A DNA stretch of 64,000 bases. Source: Agrostemma githago. Its lineage: Eukaryota > Streptophyta > Magnoliopsida > Caryophyllales > Caryophyllaceae. The DNA lies in NCBI GenBank assembly GCA_958450325.1, contig OY288257.1:56692938-56756937 (forward strand), given 5' to 3'. Position 1 is the stretch's first letter. Each line of letters begins with the position of its first letter. The notes below the pieces were generated by a model. It was given only the letters and a program-made list of their open reading frames with translations, had not been told where the DNA came from and did not search any database. Of this stretch, positions 43,942-56,797 are shown in pieces. Both the position numbers and the translations under genes were made by a program.

Positions 43942-45804
43942 TGTAACACCCTCATTTACATAGGAGCCTTACCAGACATTCCCAAGTAAATAAAGGCGTT
44001 ACCATCTCGGTTCCCCGAGGTAGTAGCTCATTACAACACAATATGGAATGCCAAACCGGCCACATGATTTAAACATTACAACTCATTAACTATTACAACT
44101 CTGGTTATACAACGGAAGCTACACCTTCTATAAAAACGGGAATGCCTATGCATTCACCCGTACTACGTCTGAACTCATAAGTCGCGCTCACCCCAATCCC
44201 GTACATGTATCCCAGCATCCAAACACGTCATAATATACATAACCTGCATTATAGACTGCTCCCCAATTGATCTTAAACGTCAATTAGATCATCACAGAAA
44301 CATCAGACATACACACAAGGTCAGTTTACGATAACATTAAATAACATTAGTACAACCAACATCACAATCACCAGTATCAGTATCAGTATCATCATCATCA
44401 TTCCTATTATCTATCGCGACCGCAGTCACGCCCCGTCAGTCCTAGTGTGCACACCCCTCCTAGGCTCTCCTAAGAGGAAACATCAGGGAAGGTCCCGAGA
44501 TCAACCGGGCCTAGCTAGTCCTAGCTAACTTCTCTCAATAGGCACACAGCCAAAATTCCAATAGGCACACAGCCTCAATCTCAATAGGCACACAGCCAAA
44601 ATTCCAATAGGCACACAGCCTCAATCTCAAAATCATCATTATACCATTATATATCATAGAACATGCATACATACAACGTAAACTGAGTAAGGATAACCTT
44701 ACCTAGTTAGCAGGTCACCACCGCGTCCGCAATACAATTCAGCACGGAAATTCAAGGAAGTCCGATCCTAATAAAATATTATATAATTAAATTAATATCG
44801 CTCCTAACGTACTTACTCATGAACTGAAACTCGACACTGACTTTGACATAATATATTACTATGTACTATATACTCGACACCAATTTAATCCTGACTTATT
44901 ATTAAATATTATTATTATTATACTAGTACCATACTAAACCAATCTAATAAACCTCCTCCCACAATTTCATTATACGACAAGCACTAGATCAACCTCCTCC
45001 TACTATTATTATCATTATTATATTATTACTATGCCATCCTCAACATACATAGGCAAATAGGCAATCGGCAACTATGACGACATAAACACGGCCAACACGA
45101 ATTGCCCACCACCGATACCAGTAGCCCACCAACACACCGCACTCCCAGTTGACGATCCCGACCACAGCAACAACAGCAACAATAAGTATAGCCCGACGCA
45201 ATGATAACAACAACCCGACACAATAATAACAACGAGCAACGACATACATACCTCACGTCTGTTCTAGAGACAACAACCATTATGACTATAGAGAAACGTG
45301 GTGGTCGCCGGCACGACACGAAAGCCTAGGGGACAGAGATGCAGGACCGTTTACGAACCAACACAAACAAAGGAGTGGCGGTTCAAGACTTCTTCGATGA
45401 CGATGTCCCGCGACAACCCGACCCTTCGTCGAAACCACTACGACAACCTGATTGATATATCAAATATCTTTGATGATGCTAGGTTTGATGATGATGATAG
45501 AATACAAAAGAGAAGGGTGTGCGTGAAAATGGAGATTGGTGATGGCGGTTAACTCGGTAGGGTTGAATAAAAAAAGAACTTTTGGGCTTCTGCATACGTA
45601 CTACTCCACCTCCTTGGTATTATATAGTTATAATTATTATTATTATATTGTTCAACTTTATTATTATGTTATTCTTATTGACAATTACATAAAACGCTAC
45701 ATAATACTCGGTTTACTTGACTTGACTCGGGTTTGGCTCGACTTGGCTTGGGTGTGACTCGACTTGACTTGGGTTTGACTTCCATAGAAATCACGGGTAT
45801 TACA
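43942..45804. mobile_element. Solo LTR, 1863 bp, with TSD ACGAT
   Basis: It starts TGTAACACCC and ends GGGTATTACA. ACGAT flanks it exactly on both sides (43937-43941 and 45805-45809). There is no PBS, coding region or second LTR. It would be the product of intra-element recombination after insertion into the LTR of element B. The parent family is not identified, and orientation is ambiguous because the termini are near-inverted. Confidence 0.9.
44530..44632 (+). repeat. Tandem repeat of CAATAGGCACACAGCC units in the solo LTR
   Basis: Four 16-bp cores alternate with AAAATTC and TCAATCT linkers, giving a higher-order unit of about 46 bp. Confidence 0.9.
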
Positions 45805-47185
45805 ACGATGTCCTAATCAACCCTTTCGGATCGTGTGACTATCGGTTCGGCATCAATGGGTTTCGTTCTAACTCAATTTGTCGATGATTCTTTTAGAATA
45901 ATGTTTTGAGAAAAATGGTGTCGGACGTATTTAACGACGAATCACCGCGATCTATTATGCCCTTAAGTGTTAAGGGCGGCGCACCTCGAAGGACGCCACC
46001 TCCAATACGACTTGTAATGGGATTAAATAGACTTTAGACGAGATTCATAATTAAACATATTCGACCCGAAAATTCGACCGTCGTCGCAAACTTAAGTCCT
46101 CGGCATTTTGAATATAGTAATTTGGCCTTAAGGCCTACGATCATTAATTTAGCCTCAACGGACGTTGCTCGGATCGTTTTGAAAATAGTTTTTTTAGTAG
46201 ATACGTGGTATTAATATTATAACGAAAGGTAAACAATAAATAAAATGTTAGGTGTTAGAGTACATAAATAAAATGTTAGATTGCGATAAAGAAAATGTTA
46301 GTAGCAAATGAAATGTTAGTATACAAAAACAAATTAAAAAGTTAGTATGCATAAATTTAAAATTTAGTGTTAGTAAATTTAATATAAATAATATATATAC
46401 ATAGAAAATGACGAGAAAGAGAGGGAAGAAGAGATGTAGGGATTAGAATTTACACCCTCAACCTACATGCTTTAGTCTCGGAACATGGGCTCGTCTAGTA
46501 GCAGCAAAGGCGTGGGAGCGTCGAGATATGTAGCCAAGTTATGGTGTGTATGATTGGGGAGAGGATTTGACGAGTTTTGCTCTCGGTCTTTGATGAGTTT
46601 TCATCTCGGGATGTGCTTATATGCTAGAGGTCTTTGACGAGTTTTGATCTCGAGGGTGTCTGCATATGTGTATGTGAAAAATGACGGATGATTGTAGGGT
46701 TGCAAAGGTTGAAATGTATGAAGGTGATAAGTTGTGTAAAAGTTGTGAAATATGGTGAAATGGGTGAGTATTTATAGAGTTGGCACCCGTCTAGGGTCAC
46801 TCGATCGAGTGCCCGATTTGGAGGCGGTTCGGTTGGTTTTTAGGCACACTCGATCGAGTGGCTTTGACTTTGTATTTGGACACATATGAGGCTGGGTTCG
46901 TCTGGGGATTCGACTTTGATCGGGTTTTGACTCAGTCGCTAAAAGATGGTTTTATTTCCGGTGACGATTTTGGCTCAAAATATTCTTATTTTATTGGAAA
47001 CGACCCACTAGGCCTGAATTTGAGGTCGGTTTTGTGAGATTTGTACTCCCTTAAAAGCCCATGTCAGATGCAATTGATTCTAAGCCCATATTCGATCGCA
47101 TTAAAGCATGTTTACGCCCGATCATCATCGGGTGTTTTGTTGGAGACTGCTATAGACACAAGCAAGCAAAATGTGGGTGTCTACA

Positions 47186-49385
47186 CATCTTTTCTGCTTT
47201 ATTTTCACCTTAATTCTAAACTAATCAAGGTTTACTTAATTAAGAGAGTTGTAAAACTTATATATTCAAATCTGATATGCTTAACATGTTTTAATTAACC
47301 TTAGCTTTTTACTTGTTTGTCGTGAAGATAATATCAGAGGTTGCAAAAATAATCCAAATTTGTGTTATAATAATGTAAATTATTTAACATGCATGTGCTA
47401 AGAAATTGTTTTTTTTGGGTGCACGAACTTAGCATTGATATTTGTCAATTTAATAGGATCATGATTGCGTATATACGGAGTAATAACTTGAGGCATTGAT
47501 ATTCCTCAATTTAATGAAACACAAAGATTTGTTCATTTAATTAAGCTCCCATTAATATAGTACTCGGTATTATTAGTGTACTTTTTCTTTCCAATAAAAG
47601 TTGTTTGTTACTCCTAAGTTAGAGACAAATCTACACGTTCTCGTAAAAGTTGAAATGAAAGGACCTAACGATAACAATACTCGTCAACATTTTGTAATTT
47701 AACTCAAGACGATCAACATGCTAAAGGCATCATTGTTTTTAATTTTTTGGGAATACGATTTAATTTTTTTTAGCAGTACGAACAATTATTGATGACCAAC
47801 TAATTAAGGTAGTGCACGTTGGCTACTACTAGAGTCGTCGTTGTCCAGAATGAACATCTCAAAGATTAAATCATGTTCGCTTGTTTAATCGTGACATAGT
47901 CTATTGATTTTTTTTGTAGCATAACCTCATAATAAGTACATACGGAGTATATTCATACCATGGCTAATTGGCTAGAAATGAGAATTAACTAAGGGCACAC
48001 ATGATAACCACATTTATAACTTTTTGGGTTCAATCGGATCCAGTGTCTGGTAACTAAATTTTTGAGTTCTATTATTGGTCGGGTTCAGATGGGTTAGATG
48101 GGCTTTTAATTTGCGAACTCTAGAAGACATGGCCTGACAAACGGGTCAATCATGTTAGGTTCAGATCGAGTCAACTTCAGTCGTGTCATTTTTTAGCAAT
48201 GAAATCGGGTCAACTTCAGATGAGACCAGATCATTTTCGGATTTATTATTTCAAAGTTTTTTAGGGATATGATCAACTCATTCGTCGTCAATAAACATTG
48301 GGTTTATTACGACGAGTCAATTTGGACCAGGATCAAACTAGGGTCTTAGGTTTAGGTGTCGAGAGGGGTTATACTAGTCAAGTCATTCAAGGTCAAACAA
48401 TTTTGCAAGGTCTTATCTATATAGTCACATGTAGGCAAGTAAAGTTGATGGAGACATACAAGACAAGCAAAATGATGGAGGAGGTATAAGAAAAAAAAAA
48501 GTTTCCTTTTTTGGATACTCCATCATGTTTAATAGTTGCAATATTCATAGGAAGGTTTACATCTATTGATACTCCACTATACTCCATTAGGTTGCATCAA
48601 ATTCATTTGATATACATTACTTCTTTGCTGCAAATTTTTTTTTTTTTTGAATAATTGCTGCAAAATAAATGACACATTCCTACTTCTACAGCTTTTATTA
48701 CACATCATCTCAAGTCTTACTATTTCACACAACCTAACACCCTTCTATCCACACCTTCCTAGCTATTTCTTCTTCATCTTCCTCTTCAACCAAAAAACAA
48801 ACAACAAGAAAAATAAAAAAGAAAAGAGTAATTATGTTGGATGAAACCAAGAAGAACAATACATGTGGATGGGTTCCTTAGTAATAGTACATTATCACTT
48901 TAGCAGTGTAAACAAAAAAACCTACTCTAATATTTTCAATTTTTTTGTGCCAATGAAAGAACATGAAGAAGGAAGACTATGGGCATGAAGCTACAATATG
49001 CGAGGTATGACTCATACTTTCAATTATACTCTTCAACTCCTCCTCCCTCCCCACTCATCTTTTTCAGTTTATTTTGGGACTCATTTTATGTGTTCATTAG
49101 GGTCGGCCAATGAAATTTGGAGGTCCTGTTCCGACTTTAATATAAAGGTTTGTTCATTTTTTGAAGTATTTTTTTTTGTTATTTCAAAAAAACGGTAGTT
49201 TCACTTGGAAAAAAAAGTTATTGGAAAAAATTACAAGTATTTTTTAATCGGGAAAAAATTAAACCCTAATATTTTTTTAAACAGTATTTTCAACAAAAAT
49301 AGTTAACTAATTGAAAGAAACATTTATTAACTCGTAAACTAATTTTTTAACATATCATATTTTCACCCAAATGCTCAATAATTTG
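47186..49385. other. AT-rich filler
   Basis: No convincing coding region. It contains poly-T and poly-A runs and scattered ACGGAGTA motifs common in plant intergenic DNA. Confidence 0.6.
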
Positions 49386-49755
49386 GATATTCAAAAGAAT
49401 TTTCACAATTTATTTTTTAAAATTTAATTGTGACAAATATTTCACGGAATATATCTTTATTATGTTGTTTATTTTGTTTTTTATTTGACATAATTTAGAA
49501 ATATAAGCTATTAATTTATTTCTATAATCGTGAATATCAAACAAGACTTTATTTACACGTTAAATTACTGATATTCAAAAGAATTGTCACAATTTGTTTT
49601 TTGAAATTTAATTGTGACAAATATTTCACGGAGTATATCGTTATTATGTTGTTTATTTTGTTTTTTATTTGACATAATTTAGAAATATAAACTATTTACT
49701 TGAATGATTTATTTCTATAATCATGAATATCGAACAAGACTTTATTTAAATGTTA
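49386..49755 (+). repeat. Tandem duplication, period 184 bp
   Basis: Copy 1 is 49386-49569 and copy 2 runs 49570 to about 49755. Both start GATATTCAAAAGAATT and contain AATTGTGACAAATATTTCAC and TTATTTGACATAATTTAG. Differences are mostly single-base. Confidence 0.9.
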
Positions 49756-49769
49756 GTTAACTCGATGAG

Positions 49770-49862
49770 CAAAATATATATAGAAATCGAATCCACAACC
49801 TCAAGATCTCAAGATCAATATTAAATATCTTAACCACTGCACCAATATACCACTTTTGCTAA
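49770..49862 (-). mobile_element. tRNA-related SINE remnant
   Basis: The minus strand reads TGGTGCAGTGGTTAAGA (A box TGGTGCAGTGG) and about 45 bp later GGATTCGATTTC (B-box-like). No downstream body or clear TSD. It is too degenerate for a functional tRNA. Confidence 0.45.
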
Positions 49863-50750
49863 TTTTGTCCTATAATCAATACTATAAATATTGAGACCCT
49901 TCACCTACTTGGGTCCCGGTTCCTAGAACCGAATGAATCACCTTATGGGTCGGCCGCCCAGACATTATTGAAATCTATGTACCCTTAATAGGTACCGTGT
50001 TTGTGATTGTTAGAGTCGGTTATGTTGTGTGTGAGCTAGGGTTAAGAAGTGGGATTTGATGATATTTGAGGTGGAGTTGAAATTTCTCCAAAAAAAAGAA
50101 AGTGGAGTTGAAAAGTACGAAATATGAAAATTTGGATTATTACGCTGTTTTACAGGAGAACTTAGATATATTCAGAGCATTCAGTCAAAGTTTTACATAA
50201 AGGAACCGTCATTGAAGATATAGTCATGTAGTTTGCTTACTTTAATATCTCCAATAACGGAACAGTAAATCGAGAATCAGTCATTTGGTAGTTTGATTAC
50301 TTTGATATTACACGAGGATTAGAAAATTTTTCGGTTTGTTATTTTAAACACCGAACCAAAAAATATATCTCGTGCTCTATTGAATTCAGGATGAGAAATG
50401 TGACCGTTGTTTTTTCAGCATTTGTTGTTCAGTGTCACGGAACCTCAGTTCAGGATCAAGCCAGCTGGTGTATCAGATGTGAGCTTCCCTTGTCGCTTAC
50501 ACGTTATTTGTTCTCATGATGAATGATACACCGAGCATGCAGTATGTCTGTATGTGTTGGCTTTGGTTTGGCTGTATAATTGGTTTTATGAATGACAGAT
50601 AATGTGGGCTGAGGCTATGGGGAAACTCAAGAGTATGGGTAGTGCAAGTCGTGAGCGCCTATGGCCTCAACTTGTATAGGGTTTCAAGGATATCTCCAAT
50701 CTTCTAAAGATAGGCTTCCTGCCTTTCTCTAATAATGTCATTCCGTAATA
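49863..50750. other. No recognisable features
   Basis: Mixed AT-rich sequence, no open frame with family motifs. Confidence 0.55.
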
Positions 50751-51006
50751 CTCCCTCCGTTCAAATCCAAAGGGTACGCTTCCCTTTGGACAATATTCAC
50801 AACTCAAGAGAATCGTTAATATTCTTGACAATCTATTAGAGAAAATATAGTCACGTGGTCTCTTGTTTGATTCGTCTTTATGAGTAGATTAAGAATATCG
50901 AATTTTTATAATTTTTGTTAATGTAAAACGAAAAATGTTGATGGTGTAAAACGTGTCTCGACAAGTGTGAAAAAGCAAACATACCCTTTGAATTTGAACG
51001 GAGAGA
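50751..51006. mobile_element. Stowaway-type MITE (Tc1/mariner)
   Basis: Ends are CTCCCTCCGTTCAAATCCAA and the inverted AAATTTGAACGGAGAGA, at a TA on the left. Internal GGGTACGC and ATACCCTTT extend the inverted repeat. About 256 bp and no coding capacity. The right TA is altered. Confidence 0.85.
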
Positions 51007-51261
51007 TTAGAAAAAATTAAGGATAGAAAATTATACTCCTCAACTCCTCCCTCCTTCCATACTCAATACAGTAATATAAATTTAAAACATGAGTTCTAAA
51101 ATTTAATTTAATCATGTTTATAGACAATTTAAAATGTGGAACAATTTTTTTTTTAATAGGATTTAAACTCAAATTAATTAGAGAAATGAGATCCATTTAC
51201 ATTTACTAGTATATATTGAGATTTTGTGGCCCTTAAGTAAATATAGAAATTTTTACTCCAG

Positions 51262-52055
51262 TCGTAACTTTTATTTTATTTTTTTTATTTTTTTTGGTGC
51301 ATCAAAGAAGGCTAGGCCTGAAAGAAAAACGAAAAGAAACTGAAAAAAGAAACTAGGCTAATAAACTAGAAAGCACGAATCGGGACGAAACGAGGCCAGG
51401 AGACTCCTCCCAAATCCGCTTCCAAAAGTTGAAAAAGTTGCGCCGGAGTGTCCATCTGTTCAAAAATTGTGAGCTGCTCATGTTGTCGAGCACCTTGGTT
51501 TGCTAACCAATCCGCATACCCATTGGCTTCTCGATAAATTTGTTGAACCTCGACAGTCCACGAGTGGTCCGAAATGAGTGACTTGCAGAGCTGTAGCATA
51601 TGGGTATGGGCCGTTGGAAAAGCATCATCTTACTTGATTAAGCTAAGTATAGCTTTGGAGTCAGATTGGATTATGGGTTGTGTATAATTCCGCTCCCGAG
51701 CAATAAGTAATCCCCTTCTGAGGGCCATTAGCTCAGCTTGGGTGACCGTAGCGAGCCCAAGATGTTCACTAAAAGCACACAATAGCTGTCCAGATAAATC
51801 TCGAAACAGACCACCCGCTCCTGAAGCACCCGGGTTGCCCTTGGAAGCACCATCGATGTTAAGAAGCAACCGGTCATGGGGTGGGGCGAGTCATTTCACC
51901 AAAATTTCCTCTTTGCCTTTTCTAGTAGTCGGGTCCATCAAATCCACCGACTCTCTCGCTTTATTAACCTCCTCTATTATGTTTTTGAGGAATAGGACCG
52001 TATTTGCCGTAACTTTGATTAGTGGAGCACTAATTGGATGATTAGACCTAAATTA
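51262..52055 (-). mobile_element. L1-type LINE, 3' end with RNase H domain
   Basis: The minus strand encodes R-L-L-L-N-I-D-G-A-S-K-G-N-P-G, A-E-L-M-A-L-R-R-G-L, Q-S-D-S-K-A-I-L-S-L-I, and (after a break at 51600-51630) Q-Q-I-Y-R-E-A-N-G-Y-A-D-W-L-A-N. The RNase H Asp/Glu/Asp residues are visible. It ends in A-rich tail sequence at 51262-51300. It is 5'-truncated near 52055, and no TSD could be fixed. It is related to the fragment at 11253-11662. Confidence 0.85.
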
Positions 52056-53264
52056 GGTCCTAGCTAGCTACAATGAGTCATAATAATATGCCAGAAAAAA
52101 GTGAATTTAATTTGTGTGAAAATAATGGGTGGAACACGATAGGTTTAGATTAGAAAAGATATATAGTATGTGAAGGGAGGTTTTACATACAAGTATGGAG
52201 TATTTACGAAGGCTAGGGTTGTTTTAATTTGTGTGATCGATGTATATGGAGTATGTATAATTACTAGGGAGTATAAAATTGGGCCCAACGATATTCCTCG
52301 ATGTACGACATCGTTCAAATCTCAAAAGATTCAAATTAATTGATCATATTGTATGCATGTGTAAAACTGAAATGCTTTCATTTGCAAACTTAAAAGTATA
52401 TACGATCATTGTTCAATATGCAGTACAAATGTACAATCTAATGATACATGATATGCTCAGATCGATCAATTATGTCCGGCCTCCACGCTAGACTTTAGTA
52501 TGTAGCTAACGACTATTGACTTCGTTATATGGAGTAGTTATTTCCATCTCTGATCCCCTCCGTTTCTCTTCCCATTTCTTCTCCCACTCCCACGCTAATA
52601 AAGTTTGTGAAACTTGTTAAATTGGGGGCAAAATCACTTTCCTTTTTTCAAATCTTATTTTAACGAATAAATTAACAATTCAGGTTTATGGGATTTAGTC
52701 CACGTAGGATTGGATGTTAGATTTAGCGAAATAAAGTTGTCACCCTGACATGAGGCAGGTTTGTCACAATATTATATGACGACGTGAGTTTGATTTCCGA
52801 GAAAAAATAGCATCAACAAGTTATATAATTATTGTCTCAATAACAAGCATTATGTGATATGTTTTTGTTAAACAAACCAATTTACTATTAGACGTTGAAG
52901 TTGTTTCATTTTTCAAAATTATTTACATCTTGCGTTGAAGATAAACGAGGGTGAAATCTTGAGCCATAAACATGAGATCAAACAATTGACAGACGAAGAA
53001 CATGTGGGAACTCGAGAGTCTATCCAGGTTTTTTTTAAATTATATGCTTCAGGTTATGATGTGGTTGATGCCTTGTATTGTTAAATGCTGCGTACAAGTA
53101 CTACCCCTCCGACAACCACCTTAGGAACCACATAATTGACCACCTCCACGAGCAACCGCTGTAGTCACTACGACCATTCACACACCCACCCCACACTCAC
53201 TACCAGCATTGACATCGCCACCACACTAACTCATGTCGTTATGCACCACGCACACACCCACGCA
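52056..53264. other. AT-rich filler
   Basis: No supported feature. Confidence 0.55.
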
Positions 53265-53473
53265 CACACATGTACTGTACTAATGTTAAACCAATATGAT
53301 CAACCATTCTAGTGATCTATTGACTAGCCAGTAGCCATTGATCTTCATGTTTTTCGAACGGTTTGTCCCACACATGTACTGTACTAATGTTAAACCAATA
53401 TGATCAACCATTCTAGTGATCTATCGACTAGCCAGTAACCATTGATCTTCTTGTTTTTCGAACGGTTTGTCCC
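53265..53473 (+). repeat. Tandem duplication of about 104 bp
   Basis: Both copies start CACACATGTACTGTACTAAT and end CGAACGGTTTGTCCCA. They differ at only a few bases, so the duplication is recent. Confidence 0.92.
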
Positions 53474-53549
53474 ATCCTTCATTTTAAACCGAACATATAT
53501 GACCTGGCCTATAATTGCACAATTCTGAATATACTAAGATTTATGGTCA

Positions 53550-53735
53550 GACTGAACAAGTAAAAGCACGACAAATATCAACCGAACCCACAAGCTTCTT
53601 GCAAGACATTGAAGAAGTAGAAGTATGACAAGTATCAAGTGCACCCGCAAGCTTCGTGCAAGACATTGTACAAGTAAGAGCACGACAAGTATCAAATGAA
53701 CCCATAAGCTTCATGCAAGACATTGAACGGGCATG
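53550..53735 (+). repeat. Three-copy tandem repeat, unit about 60 bp
   Basis: Units contain GCACGACAAGTATCAA, CCCACAAGCTTC and TGCAAGACATTG with substitutions. Confidence 0.88.
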
Positions 53736-53889
53736 TATGTTTTAGTAAATTTAATTTACTTCATCCTTTAACAACTTAATGATGACTTATAATCTAACCT
53801 TCTATTGCTGTTATGGATTTTTTAAAATAATGGTTAAGAGTCCATGATGCCTAAATTATACGGAGTATATAACATCGCATTTGTGTGAA

Positions 53890-54840
53890 CTTTTTATTAA
53901 AATAATGTTCAAAAATAAAATAATTATCGTTTCGGGTCGGACTAAAAACTAATTGTCAAAATGGTGTCCACCTAGGCTTGGACAAATACATACCTACCCA
54001 TTCCCACTTAACAATACCCAAACCCAACTCATCTTCTTCAACCTATACCAAACAACCACCATAACCCCATTAACACCACCTACCACCATAGCCACACAAC
54101 CACCACGCAGCCACCTTTCCTCTTCATTCACTCCGACGAGCTCCTCCCCGGCGACCACCGTCGCCCTCGTCTTCACGGTCAAATTTCTGCCACCATTTTT
54201 CTTTATCGACCCTAATTCGATATCCTTATTCAAGCCATTGTGAAATTTTCATTCTTAGCTCACCACCACTTCAATTCAATCCTCATCCAATTGGCTTGTC
54301 AGTTGTTCTATCAATCTTCTTCATAATCACAACTACTAATTCACTATTCATCAAATTAATTGTCCTATTAAATTCAGTTAATTGTACCCCTACAATCGAA
54401 CAATGCGACATACAAACAAGCTATCCAAAGAACCCTAAAAAAACCGGCGGCGAACCAGAGTCTTCATCAAATGCCAAACCCTGTTCGCCAGTCGGTGCCG
54501 GCGCCGAAAAGGTCAGGATACTGCTTGGATTGTTTATCACCGTGAAATTTGACCATGAAGACGAGGGCGACGGTGGTCGCCGGGGCGGAGCACGCCGGAG
54601 TGAATGAAGAGGAAAGGTGGCTGCGTGGTGGTTGTGTGGCCATGGTGGTAGGTGGTGTTAATGGGGTTATGGTAGTTGTTTGGTATAGGTTGAAGAAGAT
54701 GAGTTGGATTTGGGTATTGTTAGGTGGAAATGGGAGGTACGTATTTGTCCAAGCCTAGGTGAACACCATTTTGACAATTTATTTTTAGTCCGACCCGAAA
54801 CGATAATTATTTTATTTTTGAACATTATTTTAATAAAAAG
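53890..54840. mobile_element. Fold-back element with inverted arms of about 297 bp
   Basis: The left arm 53890-54187 and right arm 54544-54840 are inverted copies with only scattered differences, separated by 356 bp. Outer ends are CTTTTTATTAAAATAATG. Arms include a near-perfect block around GCGACCACCGTCGCCCTCGT. No transposase. I found no matching target duplication. Frames read across the arms are strand shadows of each other. Confidence 0.85.
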
Positions 54841-54914
54841 TATAATTGAACGAACCTAAAATTCTTGTGCAAACACTTCTTCTGTAATATAATAGAATAT
54901 AAACGGGCCTCAAC

Positions 54915-55020
54915 CATCGCCTTAAGGTTTTGGTTAAGATGGTTTGTTAACAAGGTATCAGAGTCAGAGGTCACGTGTTCGAACCCTGGCAGCCCCCAAT
55001 ATCTCGAACTCTCAACCATG
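54915..55020 (+). mobile_element. tRNA-like/SINE remnant
   Basis: TTGGTTAAGATGG (A-box-like) and GTGTTCGAACCCTGGC (B-box-like) lie about 50 bp apart. GGTATCAGAGTC between them resembles a tRNA-Met primer site, but no LTR structure surrounds it. Confidence 0.4.
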
Positions 55021-55824
55021 TAGTGTCCATGCTAGTCGGACTCGATGTTATCGAATTTCATAAATAAAGGTGCGAAATGTAAAGTTTTGTTTAGATGACA
55101 ACCTAGTGACGATACGTCTTCGAGGCGGATCCTCCTAGCTTTTTCTGCGGTGAATCCGGCAGAGCTTCGCTACCGTATCTGGGGGTGGCTAGTCGAGCAC
55201 GGGTGCCCCTTTTCGTTCTTAAACGATCGAGTGGATCATACTTTGAGTCGGAGGGCGACCTAAGTTAAAGAGAAAGAGGGGGAAGAGCGAATTGTACGTG
55301 AGAGAGAGGTTCACGAATTCTTGTGTGTGTTGAATGAGTGGAAGGGGGTATTTGTAGTTGTTCGCGCAGTTCAAATCGACTATTCAGACGCTAGGGGTCT
55401 TGCGCACCAAGACTGAGGCGCCTGATGTCGTGCGCTTGGGAACTCGGTCGCTTGGAATGAGGCGCCTCGAATTTTGAAGATCCGATTTTGAAACTTTCCA
55501 AAATGGAGAGGAAGCATATATTTGATTAACTTGAGGATTAAGACTCCCCGTTACCCCTAGCGCGTCGAGCGCCGGGTGAGCCTCGGGCGCGTGTCTTGAG
55601 GTTCGCTCGGCCCGACGTGTTGACTCAGGTTTGACTTTGCGTATTTCGGGACCGATTCTGTAATCCCCTATAAATTCTAACGCAATATAGTGGCGGAAAC
55701 ACTATAGATTTGAGATTAAAACACACTGATGTTCTAAATTTTACAAAAAGAACGGTCAGTCAATACAAATGCCACTTTTACAAAAGGGCTAAAAATAAAA
55801 ATTCTCCAAATGGGTTTAACAATC
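55021..55824. other. Left flank of element C
   Basis: GC-richer sequence with GGCGCC-type words and no sustained frame. It may be an old LTR fragment, but I cannot assign it. Confidence 0.4.
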
Positions 55825-56763
55825 TGTAGACACCCACATTTTGACCGCCAGGTGTCTATAGTAGGTCCCGCCAAACACCCGATGATGATAGGACGCAAAC
55901 GTGCTTTAATAGACTCGGATATGGGCTCGAAATCATGGACATTTGGTTTAAGCTTATTACAGAGTACAAATCTCACAAAACGGACCTCAAATCCAGGCCC
56001 AGTAGGTCGTTTCGAGTCAAATAAGACCAATTTGGGTCGATTCCGGCACCAGGGGTAAAACCGTCTTTTAGCGACCGAGTCAAACCCAGTCAAAGATATT
56101 TTTTCCCGAGTCACACGAGCTGGCCGTGACACTACACGGCTAATTCGGACTCAAACACCACAAAAATCTGCTTTCAAATAATATTAAACAAATCCGTTTA
56201 AGGATAGAATTCGATCTCAAGTAGGAATTCTATCCGGAAACCGAATCAGACACAGACCGAGCTCCAAATACTCGGCCAAGACAGCCGAATACTCGGCCAA
56301 CACTCCCCAACCAGCCGAATACTTGGCTTCTCCACCAAGAAACGAGACTTTCATTTCCTTTCGAACTCTCGCGTTTCCTATCCAAACCGGTATTTCTTGC
56401 CACACAAGCAAGACTACCTCCACTCCTATACTCCTATAAATAGGACCTCATATTCAACACAAAAAAAACACGATTTATCTATCACACGTCTAGCATACAT
56501 ACACCCTCGATATCTAGCAATTCCTGACGTAATCCCGAAGTAGCCTCGAAATACCGACGAAACCAACCCCGTCATCCGGCCGAGCCCACCGTCTCACACA
56601 CATAAAAAACGCACCAAACTGACACCTTAACTCATCCCGCATCATCTCGACGCTCCCGTGCCTAAGCCACCGTCCGATGAGCTCTATACCGAGAAACTAA
56701 AGCATGTAGGTTGAGGGTGTAAATCAAACCCGATTCTCTCTTCTCTTTTCTCCTCCTCTTCGT

Positions 56764-56797
<34 letters not shown>

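Larger units (their letters stand above)
35285..47185 (-). mobile_element. Element B: pol-less Ty3 retrotransposon (TR-GAG-like), minus strand
   Basis: Its 5' LTR is on the right (42807-47185), and PBS and leader follow leftwards. The non-coding 3' half at 35285-37935 is clearly homologous to 59990-62280 of element C in opposite orientation. No RT, RNase H or integrase is visible. Gag itself is not recognisable apart from the knuckle remnant at about 37890-37935. A CACTA element occupies 38207-40995. No 3' LTR of its own is seen. Confidence 0.8.
42807..47185 (-). repeat. 5' LTR of element B (about 2.5 kb, split by a solo LTR)
   Basis: Read on the minus strand it begins TGTAGACACCCACATTTTG at 47185 and ends GTCATGTCCACA at 42807. 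It is alignable with the LTR of element C in both outer regions. A TATA-like CTCTATAAATACTC lies at about 46764-46780, upstream of the conserved AAGCATGTAGGTTGAGGGTG. Confidence 0.85.

Noticed and set aside
45029..45552. Cys/Val-rich minus-strand and plus-strand frames
   Set aside because: They lie inside the solo LTR, start at arbitrary positions and lack family features.
53953..54758. Several open frames rich in Thr/Pro or Val/Gly
   Set aside because: They are mirror images of one another from the two arms of the inverted repeat and show no conserved domain.
54955..54975. GGTATCAGAGTC as a Copia or TRIM primer-binding site
   Set aside because: No LTR end CA directly before it, no second LTR, and A/B-box-like motifs around it fit a SINE remnant better.
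55734..56423. Open frames repeated at 62403-63031
   Set aside because: Identical frames occur in both because this is LTR sequence; repetition reflects the LTR pair, not a gene family.
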